From Roseiarcus sp963772555 (GTDB taxonomy: Bacteria > Pseudomonadota > Alphaproteobacteria > Rhizobiales > Beijerinckiaceae), in assembly GCA_963772555.1 (NCBI GenBank), contig CAVYXQ010000001.1:434001-498000 (forward strand): a stretch of DNA of 64,000 nucleotides. Direction: 5' to 3'. The notes beneath the pieces were generated by a model, which was given only the letters and a program-made list of their open reading frames with translations, made no database searches and was not told the origin of the DNA. Both the position numbers and the translations under genes were made by a program. This document shows positions 59,863 to 64,000 of the stretch, one piece after another (position 1 is the stretch's first letter; each line of letters begins with the position of its first letter).

Positions 59863-60858
59863 ATGTCGGAAGCCGAGCGGCGACGCGAGCGCGCCATGTC
59901 GCTCGGGGTGGGCACAGATGTGCTGCTCTGCACGCCGATCCTGGTCATCGCGATCTGGTCGGGTTCGCTCACCTTGCTGGCCGACGCGATGCGCGCGTGC
60001 CTTCTCACCCTGCTCGAACTCTTCGCCTATGTCGTGATGCGGCGCATCCACCGCGGGCGTCTGCCCAGCTATCAGTACGGAAGCGGCAAGATCGAGAGCT
60101 TCCTTAATCTGCTAATCGGCATCGCGCTCGTACTGTCCAGCATCTGGATTTTCGCGCTCGGCGTGCTCTCCCTGCTGCAGCCGCCGCAGCCGAGCCCACT
60201 CGGGCTCGCGGTCGCCGCCGCCATTGGCGCGGTCAACACCACCCAGAACGCCTGGATGTTCGTGACATTTCTCGGCGCCCGCCGCCTCGGCGCCTCCATT
60301 CTCATCGACGGACAGGTCAGGACGCGATTGCTGAAGGTCGTCTCGTCAGCCTCGGCGACCCTCGCCATCCTTGTCTCGGCGATATTCGCCGGAGAGGTCA
60401 GCGGTCGGGTCGCGGACCTCGTCGGCTCGGCGATCGTGATCGAGATGATGCTCTGGACGGCCTACCAGCTGATCGCCGGCGCGCTGCCCGACCTCATGGA
60501 CAGAATGCTCGATCCCTCGCAGCTCGCGCTGGTCAACCGCGTGCTCCTCTGCAACTTCGACAGCATCGACGCGATCCATCACGTGCGCAGCCGGCGCTCC
60601 GGCGTGATCAAGTACATCGAGATCGGCCTCGGCTTTGTCGCGGACCGGCGCATGGGCGAGATCGACACGATCAACCAATTCCTGAAAAAGGAGCTCGAGC
60701 AGCGCCTGCCCGACGCTCGGGTGACGCTCGTCGCCGTGTCCGTAGCGGAACGTTCACCCGTCCGACCCCGCGCCGGGTCCGGCTACACGGCCGCGCGGGT
60801 CCGCCCCCCGCTCGACGGCGGCGCTCCCCGCGCCGATGGCAATGAGGCGGTCGCGTGA
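59863..60858 (+). CDS. Cation-diffusion-facilitator-like membrane protein lacking canonical metal ligands
   Basis: 331 residues with the CDF layout of six helices and a cytoplasmic C-terminal domain. SGSLTLLADAMRACLLTLLE is helix 2, YGSGKIESFLNLLIGIAL the conserved loop, and VRSRRSGVIKYIEIGLGFVA the ferredoxin-like tail. The metal site DxxxD reads D41-AMR-A45, and helix 5 (DGQVRTRLLKVVSSAS) lacks the usual HxxxD. A CTG at 59812 has GAGGAGG seven bases ahead and would add a protein-like stretch DNALGFGAGRSIAAWP, so it may be the true start. Transport role doubtful. Confidence 0.82.
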   Translation: MSEAERRRERAMSLGVGTDVLLCTPILVIAIWSGSLTLLADAMRACLLTLLELFAYVVMRRIHRGRLPSYQYGSGKIESFLNLLIGIALVLSSIWIFALGVLSLLQPPQPSPLGLAVAAAIGAVNTTQNAWMFVTFLGARRLGASILIDGQVRTRLLKVVSSASATLAILVSAIFAGEVSGRVADLVGSAIVIEMMLWTAYQLIAGALPDLMDRMLDPSQLALVNRVLLCNFDSIDAIHHVRSRRSGVIKYIEIGLGFVADRRMGEIDTINQFLKKELEQRLPDARVTLVAVSVAERSPVRPRAGSGYTAARVRPPLDGGAPRADGNEAVA

Positions 60859-60916
60859 TCGCGATCACGATCAGAGGAAACTTGCGGCGCCAAGCCGCAC
60901 TCGGGAGGGAAGGTCG

Positions 60917-61645
60917 ATGAGGCAGCCACAGCGTCCGCGCGAATCCACGAGGCGGCCCGCGTCAGGATGGCTCACGTTGCTTCTTGGGCGGCTCAAGGGG
61001 CCTGGCGGGGTCTATAACCTGGGCAACGCGCTTGGATTCTCCGCCGGGCTGTTGGTGGCGTTTCTCGGCACACCGGAATCGGCGAATAGCCTAACGAACG
61101 TTCTGTCGATCGGAATGCGATATGTTGCGGGAAGTCCGGCCGCCGTCGCTCTCACAGTCGCGTCAGCGATCTTCTTTTGGAGCGGCGAAGTTTACCATAA
61201 GGGTTGGTCGAACGGATATCCGCCCGATCCGAAATTGACGCGGCGTGGAGATCTCTTGTCGGGCTTCGGGGCGATCGCGCTTGGCGCGGGCCTATACCTG
61301 CTCGGCAATCCCGTCCTCGCCGCGACGTCAGGACTGCTTCATGCCGCCGGGAAGTTCGGCAGCGCTTTCGACGTCCGCGGCGAACTGTCGTTTGCGGGGC
61401 TCAAGATGGAAGGCGGCACGCTTTGCCGCAACATCGTGTTGATCAGCCGCGTTCCCGCGATCATCGCGAGCACGGCTGATGTCTTCTCCTCCAAAGCGCA
61501 GACCGACGGCGCCTTTGCGTTCATCTCTTTGGCGATGCTGGCTTGCTACGTGATCTGGGCGATAGCTGATTCGATGCTGCTTTCGCGAGACAGCGCGGTG
61601 ATCAGAGTGTTTCGCCCCGGCTTGACTCGGAAACTGCGCGTTTAG
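60917..61645 (+). CDS. Polytopic membrane protein of unknown function
   Basis: 242 residues with four to six hydrophobic segments, among them YNLGNALGFSAGLLVAFLG, AVALTVASAIFFWSGEVYHK, DLLSGFGAIALGAGLYLLGN and AFAFISLAMLACYVIWAIAD. The N-terminus is basic and soluble. GGGAGGG lies ahead of the ATG. I do not recognise the family. It follows the CDF-like gene by 58 bases and may share its transcript. Confidence 0.75.
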   Translation: MRQPQRPRESTRRPASGWLTLLLGRLKGPGGVYNLGNALGFSAGLLVAFLGTPESANSLTNVLSIGMRYVAGSPAAVALTVASAIFFWSGEVYHKGWSNGYPPDPKLTRRGDLLSGFGAIALGAGLYLLGNPVLAATSGLLHAAGKFGSAFDVRGELSFAGLKMEGGTLCRNIVLISRVPAIIASTADVFSSKAQTDGAFAFISLAMLACYVIWAIADSMLLSRDSAVIRVFRPGLTRKLRV

Positions 61646-61979
61646 CGGCATTCTCCGACGACGCTCAAAAGAGAGGCCACCTCATGCATCCCCTTGGCAG
61701 CAGTGGGCTTCGCGTCGGCCAATCGTCAAGCATCTGCCGGTCACCGAGCATCACCATCGCAATGCTGCGTCGCGACGAAGCGGATCAAGCGAGAAGCCAA
61801 AGAGCACACGGCATGAACAAACTGCATTTCAGACTGCGCACCAACCGCGATCTCTACGTTTGGGGAGGAAGATACTTGGAGTGGCAGAGATGGGGATATA
61901 TTTCCATTGCCGGCGATATCAGGCAGTACACGCAAACAGCGATGATGATACCATAGTTTTGGCGGAAGCCTGACTCGCC
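61646..61979. other. Intergenic region, possible short ORF
   Basis: 334 bases. An ATG at 61813 opens MNKLHFRLRTNRDLYVWGGR, then YLEWQRWGYISIAGDIRQYT to 61956; 47 residues, no clear ribosome-binding site and no family. The composition is unlike the high-GC neighbours (more Tyr, Asn, Ile). I do not call it a gene with any certainty. Confidence 0.3.
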
Positions 61980-62351
61980 ATGTCACCCATCATCCGCGCG
62001 AGCCCTGTCGGTGCAGCCGGATCGACCTTGGTGGGGGTCGCGGCGCGTCTCGCCGCCGCTTTCGCTTTGGGCGTCGCTCCGGCCGTCGCGCACGACCTGT
62101 GGTCGAACGGCAAACCCGTCCCCAGCTGGGTCAAGGCGGCGTGCTGCGGCGAGGCCGACGCCCATCGTCTCCGGCCCGATCAGGTCAGGCAGAACGCTCG
62201 CGGCGACTATCTCGTGCAAGGCTACCGCGATCCCATCGCCGCCAGGTTCGCGCTGCCGAGCGAGGACGGCGACTACTGGATTTTCTACCGCGACAATCTC
62301 GACGGCTCGCGCTCGGCCGTATTCTGCTTCTTCGTCCCGATGGATTTCTAG
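61980..62351 (+). CDS. Small secreted protein, unknown function
   Basis: 123 residues with a signal peptide (LAAAFALGVAPAVA, cleavage before HDLW). The mature domain is HDLWSNGKPVPSWVKAACCG, then DYWIFYRDNLDGSRSAVFCF and FVPMDF, a pattern I know from many rhizobial hypothetical proteins. Three cysteines, two of them adjacent. Probably periplasmic. It is followed after 13 bases by the YdcZ-like gene. Confidence 0.82.
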   Translation: MSPIIRASPVGAAGSTLVGVAARLAAAFALGVAPAVAHDLWSNGKPVPSWVKAACCGEADAHRLRPDQVRQNARGDYLVQGYRDPIAARFALPSEDGDYWIFYRDNLDGSRSAVFCFFVPMDF

Positions 62352-62364
62352 GGGAAAGACGATC

Positions 62365-62820
62365 GTGAGCCTTCAAACCTTGCTGCTCGCTCTTATCGCC
62401 CTGGCCGTCGGGACGCTTGCGCCCATTCAGATGGCGGCGAACGCCGAACTCGGCAAAGGCGTCGGCGGCGCGATCGCGGCGACCATTATTTCCTTCACCG
62501 CCGGCTGGTTTTTTCTGATCCTGATCAATTCGGCGGCGTTTCGCCAGTTTCCCTCGGTTGCCGAGATCGCCCGCACGCCGATCCACCTGCTGTTGATGGG
62601 CGGGGCGATCGGCGCGATCTTTGTCAGCGTCAACGTTCTGGTGGCGCCGCGGCTCGGCAGCGCCGCCACCGTGTCTCTCGTCATCGCCGGGCAGCTCATC
62701 GGCGCCATGATGGTCGATCGATTGGGGCTCTTCGACTTCGCCTTGCGCGGATTGTCGGCCGGACGCCTCCTCGGCGCAGCGCTCGTGTTCGCCGGCGCCT
62801 TGCTGGTGCGTTTGACCTGA
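62365..62820 (+). CDS. DMT-superfamily YdcZ-like (DUF606) membrane protein
   Basis: 151 residues, five hydrophobic helices. The start is the GTG at 62365 with AGGGGAAAG ahead. The family start LALIALAVGTLAPIQMAANA with ELGKGVGG, and GGAIGAIFVSVNVLVAPRLG then LVIAGQLIGAMMVDRLGLF, are typical. Members are half-size DMT transporters that work as dimers; substrate unknown. Confidence 0.9.
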   Translation: MSLQTLLLALIALAVGTLAPIQMAANAELGKGVGGAIAATIISFTAGWFFLILINSAAFRQFPSVAEIARTPIHLLLMGGAIGAIFVSVNVLVAPRLGSAATVSLVIAGQLIGAMMVDRLGLFDFALRGLSAGRLLGAALVFAGALLVRLT

Positions 62821-63234
62821 GGCCAGCCCTCAGCTCGCCTTCGCCGAGCGCGCGGCAGGCGCCCCGGCGCCAACCGTAGTTACATCCGTAAGATCAGACA
62901 GATATGGCGCTGTCCTCATCGAACCGCGCAGCGGCGCCGGCTCCCGGCCGCCTGGTTTCGAGGCGAGTTTCCCGCTTCGCGCTGTTTTCCCTGTTCAATG
63001 GCGGAACAGGGAAAACAAGTTCCCTGTTCCGTCTTTGCCTTTCGCATGAGCGCATCCGCTGAACGATATGAAAACCCATGGATTTGCGCGCAAGCTCGAC
63101 GGGCGGCGGGAGCGATTTTTCGGTTTGCAGGGATTAACAGGGAAAAACAGGCGGAGCGGCGCGAACGCGTCTGGGTGAATTTTCCCTCGTTGGGGCGGCT
63201 GAAGACCTCCAACCTATGGCTTGAGGGCGCCGCC
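62821..63234. other. Intergenic region with mutually exclusive hairpins
   Basis: 414 bases between the YdcZ-like gene and the oxidoreductase. The only clear structure is the inverted-repeat set at 62984-63030, with a further AACAGGGAAAAAC near 63135. No coding frame is convincing. Confidence 0.5.
62984..63030. repeat. Perfect 13-base inverted repeat with a third overlapping copy
   Basis: GTTTTCCCTGTTC (62984-62996) and GAACAGGGAAAAC (63004-63016) form a perfect stem around seven bases. A third arm, TTCCCTGTTCC (63020-63030), can pair with the second instead of the first. The same AACAGGGAAAA word recurs about 120 bases further. No T-run follows on either strand. Confidence 0.7.
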
Positions 63235-64000
63235 TCAAGGCGTCAGCTCGCCGAACACCGTCGGCGTCAGCTCGGCGACGGTCGGGTGGATCGCCATCAC
63301 GCGGGTATAGGCGGACGCCGTGACGCCCGCGGCCATCGCCTCGATGACCGCATGGACCGCCTCGTCGCCGCCGACGCCGAGGATCGCGGCGCCGAGGATG
63401 GCGTCGCTGTCGCGGTCGACCACGACCTTCATGAAGCCTTGTGTCTCGCCCTTCTCGACGGCGCGGCCGACGCGGGTCATCGGCCGGCGGCCGATCCGGA
63501 CCGAATGGCCCCTGGCGCGCGCCTGCGCCTCGGTCATGCCGACGCGGCCGAGCGGCGGGTCGATGTAGAGGGCATAGACCGGAATGCGGTCGCTTACCTT
63601 GCGGCGAGCGCCGTCGATGAGGTTCGCAGCGACGATTTCGAAATCGTTGTACGAGGTGTGGGTGAAGGCGCCGCGGCCGTTGCAGTCGCCGAGGGCAAAG
63701 ATGTGGGGAACGCTGGTCCTCAGCTCATCGTCGACGGCGATGTAGCCCCGCGCGTCGACGGCGACGCCGGCCGCCTCGAGCCCGAGGTCGTCGATGTTCG
63801 GCCGGCGGCCGACGGCAAGCAGCACGTGCGAGCCGACGACTTCGGGGTCGCCCGACGTGCAGTTGACTCCCACCGCAATCTCGGCGCCGCGCGGGGCGAA
63901 GCGGATGCATTCGGCATTGAGGCGGATGGCGATTCCCTCGGCTTCGAGGATCTCGCGGATCGCGTCCGACACTTCCTCGTCCTCATGGGCAATGAGGCGC
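63235..64000 (-). CDS. Pyridine nucleotide-disulfide oxidoreductase, C-terminal part (runs off right edge)
   Basis: 255 residues of a mercuric-reductase/lipoamide-dehydrogenase-like flavoprotein, open to the window edge (upstream residues RLIAHEDEEVSDAIREILEA). Present are VLLAVGRRPNIDDLGLEAAG (end of the NAD domain), HIFALGDCNGRGAFTHTSYN (FAD site) and the dimerisation domain with PPLGRVGMTEAQARARGH and MAIHPTVAELTPTVFGELTP, whose His-Pro-Thr is the interface base. The N-terminal FAD domain and redox Cys pair lie outside, so the exact enzyme cannot be named. Confidence 0.92.
   Translation of the reverse strand, partial: RLIAHEDEEVSDAIREILEAEGIAIRLNAECIRFAPRGAEIAVGVNCTSGDPEVVGSHVLLAVGRRPNIDDLGLEAAGVAVDARGYIAVDDELRTSVPHIFALGDCNGRGAFTHTSYNDFEIVAANLIDGARRKVSDRIPVYALYIDPPLGRVGMTEAQARARGHSVRIGRRPMTRVGRAVEKGETQGFMKVVVDRDSDAILGAAILGVGGDEAVHAVIEAMAAGVTASAYTRVMAIHPTVAELTPTVFGELTP

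Noticed and set aside
1..64000. CRISPR array, rRNA, intact tRNA or replication origin
   Set aside because: No regularly spaced repeats, rRNA text, complete cloverleaf or origin-like cluster was found by reading both strands.

Overview
The window is about 64 kb of high-GC DNA from an alphaproteobacterium, most likely a Hyphomicrobiales (Rhizobiales) member. The evidence is the gene content: an isoaspartate-methyltransferase-like gene, then tolC, popZ and valS in a row, an ExoR homologue, Omp25/Omp31-type beta-barrel proteins, DUF1489, DUF2497 (PopZ) and DUF779 families, and a perfect CtrA box in front of popZ. A phasin and a secreted polyhydroxybutyrate (PHB) depolymerase point to PHB metabolism. 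I cannot fix the genus. No rRNA, intact tRNA, CRISPR array, prophage or replication origin was seen.

Layout. 0-0.6 kb: two overlapping unknown genes leaving the left edge. 0.9-5.5 kb: a DUF2141 secreted protein, a beta-barrel protein and the lactate-utilisation operon lutABC. 5.5-9.3 kb: DUF1489, a VWA-like protein, a membrane J-domain protein and a D,D-carboxypeptidase with a SPOR domain. 9.6-13.2 kb: a frameshifted phasin, then clpS-clpA. 13.4-16.9 kb, minus strand: a beta-barrel protein, DUF1614, HIT and an N-acyltransferase. 17-20 kb: a translationally coupled trio headed by a fusion of an alkylglycerol-monooxygenase-like domain to a lysoplasmalogenase-like (YhhN/TMEM86) domain. 20-25.4 kb: PHB depolymerase, a frameshifted TerC gene, LysE, a PfkB sugar kinase and a sugar-acid dehydratase followed by a decayed ABC permease. 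25.8-33.1 kb: conserved core genes ending in exoR.

33.5-43.6 kb is the accessory stretch. It holds a broken PEP-CTERM protein, a 45-residue membrane peptide coupled to an acyltransferase-SGNH protein, an IS66-type element with target duplications inserted at the last codon of a DNA-binding-protein gene, an IS3-family element with a -1 frameshift site lying between two copies of a dispersed repeat, gene fragments, palindromic repeats and small secreted proteins. 44-55.6 kb: a two-subunit molybdenum hydroxylase, pirin, an MFS-monooxygenase fusion, two esterases, a FixL-like hybrid kinase, and an aldehyde dehydrogenase with DUF779. 56-64 kb: a large regulator with a degenerate cyclase domain, a CDF-like protein lacking the expected metal ligands, small membrane and secreted proteins, and a partial flavin disulfide oxidoreductase at the right edge.

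Two themes stand out. The 17-20 kb trio could form an ether-lipid breakdown module, cleaving saturated and vinyl ether bonds and then handling the aldehyde. Also, several otherwise good genes carry single-base frameshifts (phasin, TerC, PEP-CTERM protein, possibly one more). Real gene decay and assembly error must be told apart before any biology is drawn from them.
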